From contig CP070671.1 of the NCBI GenBank assembly GCA_020351875.1, positions 3,040,806 to 3,104,805 on the forward strand: 64,000 nucleotides of DNA. Reading direction: 5' to 3'. Shown piece after piece: positions 52,107 through 61,549 of this stretch. Below the pieces are notes generated by a model. It was not told the origin of the DNA, did no database searches, and saw only the letters and a list, made by a program, of their open reading frames with translations. This stretch comes from Chromatiales bacterium. GTDB taxonomy: Bacteria > Pseudomonadota > Gammaproteobacteria > Steroidobacterales > GCA-2729495. The translations under genes were made by a program, and so were the position numbers. Numbering within the stretch: the stretch's first letter is position 1; every line of letters starts with the position of its first letter.

Positions 52107-53459
52107 ATGCAGCCGCGCCCTGACGAACCCATCCTGACCGTGTCGGAACTGAACCGTGAGGCGCGGGAACTGCTGGAATCGGCCCTGCCCGGGCTCTGGG
52201 TGGAGGGCGAGATCTCGAACTTCATCCACCACGGCTCCGGCCACATGTACTTCGACCTGAAGGATGACCAGGCGCAGGTACGCTGTGCGATGTTCCGCAG
52301 CGCGAACCGCAGCCTGAGCTTCCGGCCGGAGAACGGCCTGCAGGTATTGCTGCGGGGCCGCGTCACGATCTACGAGCCCCGCGGCAGCTACCAGGTGGTG
52401 GCCGAGCAGATGGAGCCCGCCGGCGAGGGTCTGCTGCGCCGCCGGCTGGAAGCCCTGAAGGCGAAACTGCAGGCCGAAGGCCTGTTCGCGACGGAACACA
52501 AGCAATCGCTGCCTGCCCTGCCCCGGTGCGTGGGGGTGATCACCTCGCCCACCGGCGCCGCGGTTCGCGACATCCTGAAGGTGCTGCGCCGACGCTTTCC
52601 TGCCGTGCCGGTCATCATCTACCCGACCCAGGTGCAGGGTGAGCGCGCGAAAGGCGAGATTGCTGCCGCGTTAGCCACCGCTGCCCGCCGTGACGAGTGC
52701 GATGTGCTGATCTGCGGACGCGGCGGCGGATCGCTGGAAGACCTGTGGAGTTTCAACGAAGAGCAGGTCGTGCGGGCGATCTTCGATTGCCCGGTCCCGG
52801 TGGTGTCGGCGGTCGGGCATGAGTCCGACGTCACCCTGGCAGATCTGGTCGCCGATCTGCGCGCGCCCACACCGTCCGCCGCGGCGGAGCTGGTGGTGCC
52901 CGATGCCCAGGCCTGGCAGCAACAGGTATCGTCAGCCACCCGCCGCGCGGTAGCCACCATGCGACGCGACCTGCGCAATCGCAGTCACGCCCACGCGAAC
53001 CTGGCCGGCCGCCTGCGACGACGCAATCCCCGCTACCTGCTGCGACAACACGCACAACGCATTGACGAACTGGCCACCCGCCTGCGCCGCGCGGCCCTGC
53101 AACGAGTCAACCGGGAACGCGCCCGGCTGCTGCATGCCCGGGCGAGGCTGGTGGGCGCGTCCCCCGCGGCCCACTGCCGCGACACGCGCCACCGGCTGGA
53201 CGGCCAGCGCCTCCGGATGATCGCTGCAATCCGCGTGCAACTCGGCAACACTCGCGCGCGCCTCGGCGCCCTGGCCGCCGGCCTGCAGGTCGCCAGCCCG
53301 CTGGCCACACTGGAACGTGGTTACGCGATCGTGACAGACGAAACCGGCGCCGCGGTCACCAACGCGAGCCAACTGAAGATCGACCAGACGGTCGAGACCC
53401 GCCTGGCCGCTGGTCGCTTCACCTCCAAGGTGACGAAGACTCTCGACAACGACACCTGA
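52107..53459 (+). CDS. xseA: Exodeoxyribonuclease VII large subunit
   Basis: Single-strand DNA exonuclease subunit of 450 aa. The N-terminal OB-fold ([30 protein letters not shown]) is followed by the catalytic domain with [37 protein letters not shown] and [33 protein letters not shown] long coiled-coil then leads to the C-terminal [10 protein letters not shown]. It works with XseB, which is not in this window. It is divergent from guaB. Beyond its stop lies a 560-bp palindrome-rich gap. Confidence 0.96.
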   Translation: MQPRPDEPILTVSELNREARELLESALPGLWVEGEISNFIHHGSGHMYFDLKDDQAQVRCAMFRSANRSLSFRPENGLQVLLRGRVTIYEPRGSYQVVAEQMEPAGEGLLRRRLEALKAKLQAEGLFATEHKQSLPALPRCVGVITSPTGAAVRDILKVLRRRFPAVPVIIYPTQVQGERAKGEIAAALATAARRDECDVLICGRGGGSLEDLWSFNEEQVVRAIFDCPVPVVSAVGHESDVTLADLVADLRAPTPSAAAELVVPDAQAWQQQVSSATRRAVATMRRDLRNRSHAHANLAGRLRRRNPRYLLRQHAQRIDELATRLRRAALQRVNRERARLLHARARLVGASPAAHCRDTRHRLDGQRLRMIAAIRVQLGNTRARLGALAAGLQVASPLATLERGYAIVTDETGAAVTNASQLKIDQTVETRLAAGRFTSKVTKTLDNDT

Positions 53460-53502
53460 TCCGGGAAAAGAAAGAAGCGAGATCCGTGGCGCGAATCCGC
53501 GA

Positions 53503-53709
53503 GTGGGCCGGTGCGCTGTGCCCGTCACGCCGGCTTGCCCTTCGGGTGCCCTGCGCTGCTCACTCACGTCGGGGTCCGGGACACGGGGCCGTCCCTGGCC
53601 CCGGGTCCCGGAGCCGCGCATCCCTGCGCGGCCCCTTCGGGCTATTCCCTCGTTCGCTCCACTGCTCGGCAAGCCGGCTGACTGTGACGGGCACAGCGCA
53701 CCGGCCCAC
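53503..53709. repeat. Inverted-repeat element with 26-bp perfect arms
   Basis: The outer arms 53503-53528 and 53684-53709 are exact reverse complements (26 bp, starting GTGGGCCGGTGCGCTGTGCC). An inner pair GCCGGCTTGCC/GGCAAGCCGGC (53529-53539 and 53668-53678) continues the stem, offset by a five-base insertion on the right. The centre contains further GC palindromes (for example around 53595-53635). The architecture is that of a small non-autonomous palindromic element; no transposase is encoded. Confidence 0.88.
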
Positions 53710-53713
53710 CCGC

Positions 53714-53980
53714 TGACGTTGGTGGTCAGTTCTTGCGCGGCCAGCACGCCCCCGTGTTTATTTTCAAGCCCCGATGGTTGCGTCGGGCGCCTTAAAACGC
53801 ACCGCTATCGAATCACGCCGTCGCCGCGGGGCGTTATCTCTTCCGGGCGTCGTCCCGGAGGAGCGGAGCCAGGGATGGCGGGAGCGACGGAGGGCCGATC
53901 CGACTGAGCACAGGGATGTGCGATGGAGGTTAAGCCCGGAAGAGATAACGCCCAGTGGCGGCGGCAGTCCACCAACGTCA
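53714..53980. repeat. Nested inverted repeats (12-bp outer, 20-bp inner arms)
   Basis: The outer arms 53714-53725 (TGACGTTGGTGG) and 53969-53980 are exact reverse complements. Inside them, 53829-53848 (GGGCGTTATCTCTTCCGGGC) and 53934-53953 are a second exact 20-bp inverted pair around an 85-bp centre. The outer pair begins four bases after the 53503-53709 element ends. The whole resembles one small element inserted within, or flanked by, the arms of another. Confidence 0.85.
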
Positions 53981-54019
53981 CAGGCTCTCGACAGCCGCAT
54001 TGCCGGTCCGCCGGCGCTC

Positions 54020-55150
54020 CTACAATGCCGAACAGATATTACTGATGGCCTGCCAGTCGCCGTTAAAGAAGCTGCACAGCACCGGCCGAAACGCATCCAT
54101 GTCGACCAGGAACGAATCATGCCCCTGGATCGACGGCAGCTCTACCAGGTTCACCCGGCGCCCTGCTTTCTCGAAGGCTTTCGCGATTTGTCTCTGCTGC
54201 TCGATCGGGAACAGGAAATCGGTCTCCACGCCGATGACCAGTACCCGTCCCGCCGTCACGTTTTTCAGTGCAGCGTCGATGGACCCGCCGTGGTCTGCCA
54301 GGTCGAAGAGGTCTGATGCGCGCGACAGGTACAGGTAGCAGTTCGCGTCGAACTGGCCGGTGAATTTCTGCGCGTGGTGCTCGAGGTAGGACTCCACTGA
54401 GAAATCCGGGCCGAACATGTCCCCCGTTTCGTGTTCCTGGGCGGTGCGTTCACGACCGAAGCGCTGCGTCCACTCCTGCGCGGAGCGGTAGGTGATCATG
54501 CCGAGCTTGCGGGCCAGGCGCATGCCGGTGAGCGGCGGCGCATCGGCAGCGTACTGCCCGTCCTGCCAGGCCGGGTCCTTGCGAATCATTTCCCGCTGCA
54601 GCGAGCGCAGCGCGGTCGCGAAGGGCAGCGAGCGAGCCCCGCAGGAGATGAGCACCAGGCTGCGCGCCACGTCCGGGTACATCACGGCGAAGGCCAGGCT
54701 GGTCATGCCGCCCATGGACGGCCCCACCAGGCTGTAAAGCGAAGTGATGCCAAGATGGTCGAGCAACGCCTTGCCCGCCGCGGCGACGTCTTCGAGCGTG
54801 AGCACGGGGAAGTTCAGGCGGTAAAGTTCGCCGGAGGCCGGGTCAATGGAGGCCGGTCCGGTCGACCCGTAGCAGCTGCCGAGGGAATTCACGCAGATCA
54901 CGAAGTAGCGGCGCGTGTCCAGCGGGCGCGACGGGCCGATCATTTCCTCCCACCAGCCGGGCGCGGGATCCAGGCGCGACGACGCCGCGTGCGCGGAAGG
55001 CGACATGCCGGTGAAGATCAGCACCACGTTGTCGCGGTTCTCGTTCAGTTCGCCCCAGGTCTCGTAGGCGACGGTCGGGGATTCAAGCACGCCGCCGTGG
55101 CGCATCTCGAAGGCGCCGGGCAGGGTCAGATATTGCCGTGCTTCAGTCAT
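54020..55150 (-). CDS. metX: Homoserine O-acyltransferase
   Basis: Alpha/beta-hydrolase-fold enzyme that acylates homoserine at the start of methionine synthesis. The nucleophile elbow LVGPSMGGMTSLAFA, the Asp in VLVIGVETDFLFPIEQQ and the His in IQGHDSFLVDMDAF form the triad. INSLGSCYGSTGPASIDP-type sequence (here VNSLGSCYG...) marks the MetX family. ATG 55150 is chosen (376 aa); the longer frame to 55180 is not conserved. Whether it uses acetyl- or succinyl-CoA cannot be settled from this reading. metW, the usual partner in proteobacteria, does not follow; the repeat-filled gap does. Confidence 0.92.
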   Translation of the reverse strand: MTEARQYLTLPGAFEMRHGGVLESPTVAYETWGELNENRDNVVLIFTGMSPSAHAASSRLDPAPGWWEEMIGPSRPLDTRRYFVICVNSLGSCYGSTGPASIDPASGELYRLNFPVLTLEDVAAAGKALLDHLGITSLYSLVGPSMGGMTSLAFAVMYPDVARSLVLISCGARSLPFATALRSLQREMIRKDPAWQDGQYAADAPPLTGMRLARKLGMITYRSAQEWTQRFGRERTAQEHETGDMFGPDFSVESYLEHHAQKFTGQFDANCYLYLSRASDLFDLADHGGSIDAALKNVTAGRVLVIGVETDFLFPIEQQRQIAKAFEKAGRRVNLVELPSIQGHDSFLVDMDAFRPVLCSFFNGDWQAISNICSAL

Positions 55151-55246
55151 GGTGGTGGCCGCAATGATGGCGGACCGCAATTATCGCCCTCCGGCGGGGC
55201 CCGGGGCGACGAAATAGTTATATCAATATTCGCGGCACGGCGCCCG

Positions 55247-56632
55247 TCAGCGCTTGCGCTGGCGGCGTACCCTCGCCCGGCGCCTTTGCTGGCGGGGCGT
55301 GAGGCGATTGCGCCGCCCTGCAAAAGGGTTGTCCGACGAGCGCAACTCCAGGCGCAGCGGCGTGCCGCGCAGCTTGAAGGCCTTGCGGAAACAGTTCACC
55401 AGATAGCGGCGGTAGGTGCCCGGCAGACGCTGGGTCTGGTTCCCGTGAACCACCACCACGGGCGGGCGCTTGCCGCCCTGGTGCGCATAGCTGAGCTTGG
55501 CGCGCGAGCGGCGCACGATGGGCGGCGGGTGGGCCTGCACGGCGGCCTGCAGCACGTCGTTCAGTCGTGGCGTAGGCAGGTCACGCACGGCCGCGTCGGC
55601 GGCCTTCGCCGCGCTGCGCAGCAGGTCGTGTATGTGGCTGCCGTGCTTCGCGCTGATGAAATGTTGCGCGACGAAGTCGAGGAACGGCAGCCGCCGGTCG
55701 AGCTCGCGCCGGACTTGACTGCGCTGTGATTCGGACAGCCCGTCCCACTTGTTCACGCCGAGCGCGAGCGCGCGCCCGCGCTCCAGGATCAGGCCGATCA
55801 GCGACACGTCCTGCTCGGTCACACCCTCCTGAGCGTCGAGCAACACGATAACCGCGTCGGACTCTTCCACCGCCTGCAGGGACTTCACGACACTGAACTT
55901 CTCTATCGTGTCCGTCACCCTGGCCTTGCGGCGGATGCCGGCGGTGTCGACGAGCACGTAGTCGTGATCGTCCACCTGGAACGGGATGGCGATGCTGTCG
56001 CGCGTCGTCCCCGCCTGGTCCTGGGTGACCAGCCGGTCTTCGCCGAGATAGCGGTTGATCAGTGTCGACTTGCCGACGTTCGGGCGACCCACCACTGCAA
56101 TGCGTTTGCCTTCCGTCGCCGGCGCCTCGTCGGCTTCGCCCTCGGGACACAACGCCGTGATGCGTTGCACCAACGCATTCACGCGCTGGCCCGATACGGC
56201 AGCGATTGCCACCGGGTCACCGAAACCCAGCGCGTGGAATTCCGCCACCGCCACGTCGGGCGACTGCCCTTCGGTCTTGTTGACCGCCACGACCACCGAC
56301 TTGCCGGCGCGGTGCAGCTGCCGGGCGATCGCCTCGTCACCAGTCGTCACACCCACCGGCCCTTCGACGATCAGCACCACCACCTGCGCTTCTGCGACGG
56401 CCAGGTCGACCTGTCGCGCCATGCTCTCGTCGAGTTCGGCGCGTTCACCGGTGAGCCCGCCGGTGTCGATCACCAGCGCACCACTGTCGCCCAGCTGCGC
56501 ATAGCCGTACAGGCGGTCGCGCGTGAGCCCCGGGTAATCGGCGACGAGGGCATCGCGCGTCCCGGTCAGTTGATTGAAAAGCGTGGACTTCCCGACGTTC
56601 GGGCGACCCACCAGGGCGACCACCGGCAACAT
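55247..56632 (-). CDS. der: Ribosome-assembly GTPase Der (EngA)
   Basis: A 461-aa double GTPase needed for 50S maturation. The first G domain has GRPNVGKSTLFNQL, DTGGL and NKTE; the second has GRPNVGKSTLINRY, DTAG and NKWD. The C-terminal KH-like domain (SYAHQGGKRPPVVVVHGNQ, RYLVNCFRKAFKLRGTPLRLELR) ends in a very basic tail. It is the last gene of the hisS-yfgM-bamB-der run, 12 bases from bamB. Confidence 0.97.
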   Translation of the reverse strand: MLPVVALVGRPNVGKSTLFNQLTGTRDALVADYPGLTRDRLYGYAQLGDSGALVIDTGGLTGERAELDESMARQVDLAVAEAQVVVLIVEGPVGVTTGDEAIARQLHRAGKSVVVAVNKTEGQSPDVAVAEFHALGFGDPVAIAAVSGQRVNALVQRITALCPEGEADEAPATEGKRIAVVGRPNVGKSTLINRYLGEDRLVTQDQAGTTRDSIAIPFQVDDHDYVLVDTAGIRRKARVTDTIEKFSVVKSLQAVEESDAVIVLLDAQEGVTEQDVSLIGLILERGRALALGVNKWDGLSESQRSQVRRELDRRLPFLDFVAQHFISAKHGSHIHDLLRSAAKAADAAVRDLPTPRLNDVLQAAVQAHPPPIVRRSRAKLSYAHQGGKRPPVVVVHGNQTQRLPGTYRRYLVNCFRKAFKLRGTPLRLELRSSDNPFAGRRNRLTPRQQRRRARVRRQRKR

Positions 56633-56643
56633 GGCCAGGTCTC

Positions 56644-57810
56644 CTACTTGCTTCCGGACTCCCGGAAAGCGTACAGCTTGCCGCCGTCGTTCAACACCAG
56701 CAGCAGGTCGTTGACGACCAGCGGGGCCGCGACGATGGCATGGGACCCGGCGCGAGTCCGGGCCTGCAACTGACCCGTTGCGGCGTCGAACCAGTGCAGG
56801 TAACCGTCGAAATCCCCGACGACCACGGAGTTACCGAAGGCGGCGGGGCCGGTCAGGCTGCGATTCAGCAGGGTGCCGTCGCGCCACAGCTCCTGGCCGG
56901 TGCCCCGGGCGAGGGTGTGCAGCTCGCCGCTCGCGGCGGCGACATAGATCTGGGTGAGATCGACCGCAGGTGCGTCGTAGCTGGAGACTTCCTGCGCCCA
57001 CACGACCTGGCCCTGCTGCAGATCGACGGCCGCGACGGTGCCCTGGTAACCGGTGACATAGACATTCTCACCCGCCACGCGCACGGCGGCGTTCAGGTCG
57101 GCCAGCCGTTCTACCTCGGTGCGCCCGCTGGGCGGGTTAATCAAGGCCTCCCAGAGCAGCGAACCGTCGGCCAGCGCGTACGCCGCCACCTTGCCGTTGT
57201 CGAAACCGCAAATGACGGTCTCGCCGGCGATGATCGGCGACCCGGTGCCGCGCACGGACAGCCGCGGCACGGACTGCTGGACAAACCAGATTTCATTGCC
57301 CGTGAACGCGTCCAGCGCAATGAGCTTGCCGTCCACGGTCCTGACCAGCACGAGATCGCGGGCTTGGGCCACCACCGGCGCCGCGAGCACCTCGCTGGAC
57401 ACGGACACCTTCCAGCGTTCGTTGCCGTCATCAGCGTTCAGTGCCAGCACGTCGCCGTCGCTGGTGCCCACGACAACCCATTCGCCGCCCACCGCCGGTC
57501 CCGCGGACAATGGAAGCTTGGTCTTCCGGGTCCACAACCGCTTGCCGCGCTCGACCTCAAAGGCACTGACCCGGCCATCGTGCCCGGCAGCGAAAACCCG
57601 GGCCCCGTCACTGGCCGGCACCAGGGCCAGGCGCAGGTACTCGGTCTTTTCGCCCACACCGGCACTCCACGCTTTTCTGACTTTCAGCGTCGCCTTGAAT
57701 TTCACCAGTTCTGCGGGCGGATTGGCCTCTTCTTCACCACCGAAGATGCCGCAACTGCTGATCGCAACGGTCAGCAGCGACAACCAGCACAGGCGGAGTA
57801 AGGCGCGCAT
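56644..57810 (-). CDS. bamB: Outer-membrane assembly lipoprotein BamB
   Basis: A 388-aa lipoprotein of the BAM complex. The lipobox Cys is in LLTVAISSCG (residue 20). The rest is an eight-bladed PQQ-like propeller with repeated motifs such as GHDGRVSAFEVERGKRLWTRK, SDGDVLALNADDGNERWKV, VDGKLIALDAFTGNEIW and FDGYLHWFDAATGQLQAR. It lies 17 bases after yfgM and 12 before der, the conserved order. Confidence 0.96.
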   Translation of the reverse strand: MRALLRLCWLSLLTVAISSCGIFGGEEEANPPAELVKFKATLKVRKAWSAGVGEKTEYLRLALVPASDGARVFAAGHDGRVSAFEVERGKRLWTRKTKLPLSAGPAVGGEWVVVGTSDGDVLALNADDGNERWKVSVSSEVLAAPVVAQARDLVLVRTVDGKLIALDAFTGNEIWFVQQSVPRLSVRGTGSPIIAGETVICGFDNGKVAAYALADGSLLWEALINPPSGRTEVERLADLNAAVRVAGENVYVTGYQGTVAAVDLQQGQVVWAQEVSSYDAPAVDLTQIYVAAASGELHTLARGTGQELWRDGTLLNRSLTGPAAFGNSVVVGDFDGYLHWFDAATGQLQARTRAGSHAIVAAPLVVNDLLLVLNDGGKLYAFRESGSK

Positions 57811-57827
57811 GATGAAACGGGTGGGGT

Positions 57828-58535
57828 CTATTCGGCCGGCGGAGCGTCACCGGCGGTGCCGGCAGGCTCGCCGGATTCGGCCGTGGCCGGCTCCGCCGGG
57901 CGCGCTTCGCCGAGGCTGTCGAGCTTCACCTGCACGAGGCCGCGGTTCAGCGTTTCAGAACTCACCGTACCGAGTGCGGCTTCGTACTCGCGGCGAGCGT
58001 CTTCTACCTGGCCCTGGGCGTAATACGCATCGCCTCGCACCTCGTGATAGCGCCCGGCGAACGCGGAATTCTCGTCGATACCGCTCAGCGCGGCGATGGC
58101 CTCGTCGTATTTCTGCTGCTGAATGCGCACGCGCGCCAGGCGCAGGCTGCCGATGCGCTGCATACCTTCATCATCGGTGTCGTCGATCAGGCGCTGCAGG
58201 TACCCGGCCGCCTCCTCGGCTTCATTCCGGTCCATGTGCATCTTGGCCATCGCCAGGCGCCCCTGGTCGACGTACGGCGAACGCGCAAACTCGCCCACGA
58301 GTTGCGCTTCGAGCTCCGCGGCACGCACGGGGCGTGAATCGAGCACAGCATTCACGAGTTCTTCGTAGACCTGTGATGCGAGGCTGTTGCGGCTGGCTTG
58401 GTAGTCGCGCCACTCGTTCAGGCCGAACAGGCCGCCGAGCCCGAGCACCAGGCCAACGAGAATGACCCACCCGTTCTCGCGCAGCCAGTTGCGGACTATC
58501 TCCGCCTGTTGTTGATCTGTCAGCAGTTCATCCAC
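57828..58535 (-). CDS. yfgM: YfgM-like membrane-anchored TPR protein
   Basis: A 235-aa ancillary periplasmic chaperone-like protein that in E. coli associates with PpiD at the SecYEG translocon. Start GTG 58535 gives VDELLTDQQQAEIVRNWLRENG, followed by one membrane helix (WVILVGLVLGLGGLFGL) and periplasmic TPR-like repeats (LARVRIQQQKYDEAIAALSG, GRYHEVRGDAYYAQGQVEDAR). A Pro/Ala/Glu-rich tail ends it. The frame is open to 58565 without similarity. It sits between hisS and bamB, as in other gammaproteobacteria. Confidence 0.92.
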   Translation of the reverse strand: MDELLTDQQQAEIVRNWLRENGWVILVGLVLGLGGLFGLNEWRDYQASRNSLASQVYEELVNAVLDSRPVRAAELEAQLVGEFARSPYVDQGRLAMAKMHMDRNEAEEAAGYLQRLIDDTDDEGMQRIGSLRLARVRIQQQKYDEAIAALSGIDENSAFAGRYHEVRGDAYYAQGQVEDARREYEAALGTVSSETLNRGLVQVKLDSLGEARPAEPATAESGEPAGTAGDAPPAE

Positions 58536-58561
58536 GATTCCGTTCCGTCCTTCCTTCTCTC

Positions 58562-59842
58562 TCAATCACGCGCCGGCAGCAGCGGATCGAGGGTCGTAAT
58601 CAACTCCGCCCACGGCACCGTGCGTTGCTCACCCGACTCGCGCAGCGGCTTCAGCCCAATGGTGCCGGCGGCGAGCTCGTCCTCGCCGAGCAGCAGCGCA
58701 AAGCGCGCGCCGCTCTTGTCGGCGCGTTTCATCTGCACCTTAAAACTGCCGCCGCCCAGGTTGATCTCGACCTTGATTTGCGGCCGCTCTTCCCGCAGCT
58801 GCTCTGCCAGCCGGAAGGCGGGAGCGAGGGTACCCGGTCCGGCGGCCACGAGATAGAGGTCCGGCGCCTGCCGCGCGTCGGCGCCGCCGCACACGCGATA
58901 CAGCTCCAGCAGGCGTTCCAGGCCCAGGGCCCAGCCGATGGCAGGCGTGGGCCGCCCACCGAGCTGCTCCACGAGCCCGTCGTAGCGGCCCCCGGCACAG
59001 ACCGTACCCTGGGCACCCAGGCGATCGGTGACCCACTCGAAGACGGTTCGGCAGTAATAGTCCAGGCCGCGCACCAGCCGGGGATTGAGCCGATAGCCGA
59101 TGCCGGCGTCATCGAGGATCTCCCGCAGCTGCGCGAAGTGCTCTGCGGACTCTGCGTCCAGGAATTCCGTTAGCACCGGGGCGCCGGCGACGACGGGCTG
59201 CATCTCCGGGTTCTTGCTGTCGAGAATGCGCATCGGGTTGCGATGCAGGCGCTGGCGACTGTCTTCATCCAGTGCCGACTCGTGCCCGGCGAAATATTCG
59301 ACCAGTACGTGCCGGTAGTCTTGCCGGCTTTCGGCCGTGCCCAGGGAATTCAGTTCCAGTGTCACCGCGTCGATGCCCAGCTGCCGCCACAGGCGCGCCG
59401 TCATCAGGATCATCTCGGCATCGACGTCCGGGCCGTCGAAGCCCAGGGCTTCCACGTCGAACTGGTGGAACTGACGATAGCGGCCTTTCTGCGGGCGTTC
59501 GTAACGGAACATCGGCCCGGTAAACCAGACCTTCTGGCGCTGGTTGTGCAGCAGGCCGTGACTGATGCCGGCGCGCACGATGCCGGCGGTCGCCTCCGGG
59601 CGCAGTGTCAGGCTCGCACCGTTGCGGTCTTCGAAGGTATACATTTCCTTCTCGACGATGTCGGTGACTTCGCCGATCGACCGCTTGAACAACTCGGTAC
59701 GCTCCACGACCGGAATCCGCAGCTCGCGATAGCCATAGGCCTCGGCAATGTCGCGCAACGTGGCTTCGAGCAACTGCCACGTGCCGCTGTCGGCAGGCAG
59801 CACGTCGGCCATGCCGCGTATCGCCTGAAATGCCTCGCTCAC
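58562..59842 (-). CDS. hisS: Histidyl-tRNA synthetase
   Basis: Class II synthetase of 426 aa. It begins [18 protein letters not shown], shows motif 2 ([27 protein letters not shown]), the histidine-binding [15 protein letters not shown] and motif 3 ([14 protein letters not shown]), and ends with the anticodon-binding domain. It overlaps the rodZ stop by four bases. In E. coli ispG lies between rodZ and hisS; here it is absent. Confidence 0.97.
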   Translation of the reverse strand: MSEAFQAIRGMADVLPADSGTWQLLEATLRDIAEAYGYRELRIPVVERTELFKRSIGEVTDIVEKEMYTFEDRNGASLTLRPEATAGIVRAGISHGLLHNQRQKVWFTGPMFRYERPQKGRYRQFHQFDVEALGFDGPDVDAEMILMTARLWRQLGIDAVTLELNSLGTAESRQDYRHVLVEYFAGHESALDEDSRQRLHRNPMRILDSKNPEMQPVVAGAPVLTEFLDAESAEHFAQLREILDDAGIGYRLNPRLVRGLDYYCRTVFEWVTDRLGAQGTVCAGGRYDGLVEQLGGRPTPAIGWALGLERLLELYRVCGGADARQAPDLYLVAAGPGTLAPAFRLAEQLREERPQIKVEINLGGGSFKVQMKRADKSGARFALLLGEDELAAGTIGLKPLRESGEQRTVPWAELITTLDPLLPARD

Positions 59843-60783
59843 GGGCTGGTCTCTGCCGACGCGTCGATCACAAAGCGTGCGACCTTGCCGTTGATGTTGC
59901 GCGCGGGCACTTCGTACAGTTGCTTGTTCAGGTACACGTCCACACCCGGGGCGTTGCCGAGCAGGATGTTGATGGGTGGTTCACCGGTCAGTTGACGGCG
60001 CATGCCCTCCCGCTGCAAACCGAACAGGATGCGCCGCTCGGGGTTGGAGATTTCTACCCAGGACTCCTCGCGGAAATAGAATTCCAGTTCGATGCCCTGG
60101 GCAACCGCGGGCGTTTCGATTTCAGGCTCCGGCGCGGCCGGCGGTGGCGCGACGACGGCTGCCGGTTCTGCCGGCAGTGCATCGGCGACCGGCGCCTCGG
60201 GCACCGGGGCCTCATCGGGCACCGGTGGCACCGCTGCGACTTCGACCGGAGGCGCTGCCACCACCGGGGCCTCGACGGCCGGCTCGTCCGGCTCGGGCGG
60301 GGGCAACAGTCGCGCGGCGGCCGGCGGCCTGGTCTCGGGCTCTGGCTCAACGGCAGCCGTCTCGGGAGATTCGTCCTGCAACACGTAGAAGGCCAGCGCG
60401 ATCATGAGCAACAAGCCCAGCGCACCCATGGACCACGGGCCGGGATTGATGGTGACGCGACGTTCGGGCGTGGGCCGCGCCAGCACGGGTTCCAGTGACT
60501 CGTCCGGCTGCGAGGCCCGGTACGCATCCAGTACGGTCCCCTCGTCCAGGCGCAGCACTCGTGCGTAGGCCTTGAGATGCCCGCGGACGAAGACCGGGGC
60601 CCCGATGTCGGCAAACTGCTCGGCTTCAAGGGCGGCGACGATATGCGGGCCCAGGTGCAGCTCGTCGGCCACCTGCTCGACGGACAGGCCACGGTCCTTG
60701 CGGCGGTCCCGCAGCAGCTCGCCTGGCCCCGTCTGCTGCGATTCCGGCGCCGCGGACTCGCCGCTGGCTACTTCACCCGGCAT
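59839..60783 (-). CDS. rodZ: RodZ-like cytoskeletal membrane protein
   Basis: A 314-aa morphogenesis protein. The N-terminal cytosolic helix-turn-helix domain (about residues 20-95, [30 protein letters not shown]) binds MreB in known members. One membrane helix ([16 protein letters not shown], about 118-133) precedes a Pro/Ala/Glu-rich periplasmic linker and a C-terminal DUF4115 domain ([37 protein letters not shown]). It overlaps pilW by 11 bases and hisS by four. Confidence 0.94.
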   Translation of the reverse strand: MPGEVASGESAAPESQQTGPGELLRDRRKDRGLSVEQVADELHLGPHIVAALEAEQFADIGAPVFVRGHLKAYARVLRLDEGTVLDAYRASQPDESLEPVLARPTPERRVTINPGPWSMGALGLLLMIALAFYVLQDESPETAAVEPEPETRPPAAARLLPPPEPDEPAVEAPVVAAPPVEVAAVPPVPDEAPVPEAPVADALPAEPAAVVAPPPAAPEPEIETPAVAQGIELEFYFREESWVEISNPERRILFGLQREGMRRQLTGEPPINILLGNAPGVDVYLNKQLYEVPARNINGKVARFVIDASAETSP

Positions 60784-61549
60784 TCCGTTCCTTCTCGAGC
60801 AGCAAGCGCGTTTCTACCGACGCCGGGAAGTCTTTCTTCAGGCGTTCCGCATAGTCGGCGGCGGCACCCAGGTCACCGTTGGACTCTTCGATCTGCACAC
60901 CAAGCCACAACACGGCCGGCGTCGGCCGTCCCACCGCCATGTAACGCTCGAGGAACGCGCGCGCCTGGAGATTGTTCTCCTGCTGGTGGGCCACATCGGC
61001 CATTTGCAACAAGGCCTCGCGGTAACGGGGATCCGTGCGCAGCGCCAGGCGCAGGTAGTTCTCGGCGCGCTGAAGGTCCACGGGCTTCACGCAGACACCG
61101 GCGTTCGTGTAGATCACGGCCCGGTTCACGAACTTCTGGGACAGCGGAATGTCGGCGGCGCGATCAAAATACTCCAGTGCGTCGTCGCGCCGGCCATCGA
61201 CCCGGCACAGGAAGGCGGCATAAGCGTTCAGCGCATCGGGATCGTCACCGGCCATCTGCACGCCGCGCTTGTAGCTGGCCTCGGCTTCCTGTGGATCATC
61301 CAGCCGCTCGTAGACCAGGCCCAGGGCCAGGTGGGCTTCGACCAGCTTCGGATTCTGTTCTACCGCGCGCTCGAGTTTCTCCTGGGCCGCCTGGAGATTG
61401 CCCTGGCGGAGGTAGCCAACGCCCAGCTGCATGTTGCTCTCGGCGGCTGCCTCGGGGTCCGCTTCCGGCTGCTGCCGGCCTGACACCGTCGTCACGCAGG
61501 CACTCACGGCGAGGGCCGAGACGAGGACTAACCATGCCCGTAACTTCAT
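60773..61549 (-). CDS. pilW: Type IV pilus biogenesis/stability protein PilW (PilF)
   Basis: A 258-aa lipoprotein with TPR repeats that helps assemble the PilQ secretin in known systems. The lipobox is in SALAVSACV (residue 18). TPR motifs include LGVGYLRQGNLQAAQEKLERAVEQNP, HLALGLVYERLDDPQEAEASYKRG and AENYLRLALRTDPRYREALL. It overlaps rlmN and rodZ, so the block is translationally coupled. No other pilus gene is in the window. Confidence 0.93.
   Translation of the reverse strand: MKLRAWLVLVSALAVSACVTTVSGRQQPEADPEAAAESNMQLGVGYLRQGNLQAAQEKLERAVEQNPKLVEAHLALGLVYERLDDPQEAEASYKRGVQMAGDDPDALNAYAAFLCRVDGRRDDALEYFDRAADIPLSQKFVNRAVIYTNAGVCVKPVDLQRAENYLRLALRTDPRYREALLQMADVAHQQENNLQARAFLERYMAVGRPTPAVLWLGVQIEESNGDLGAAADYAERLKKDFPASVETRLLLEKERNAG

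Larger units (their letters stand above)
53460..54019. other. 560-bp palindrome-rich gap between convergent xseA and metX
   Basis: No gene recognised. The gap is almost entirely occupied by two inverted-repeat units, listed separately: 53503-53709, and a nested pair spanning 53714-53980. Short frames cross it, but their products are Arg/Pro/Ser-rich and arise from the repeats. The position between tail-to-tail genes is typical for intergenic repeat elements, which may also act as a two-way terminator. Confidence 0.75.

Noticed and set aside
53486-53907. Several Arg/Pro-rich frames of 76-134 aa in the xseA-metX gap
   Set aside because: They run across inverted repeats on both strands, have no ribosome sites and show no protein-like pattern.
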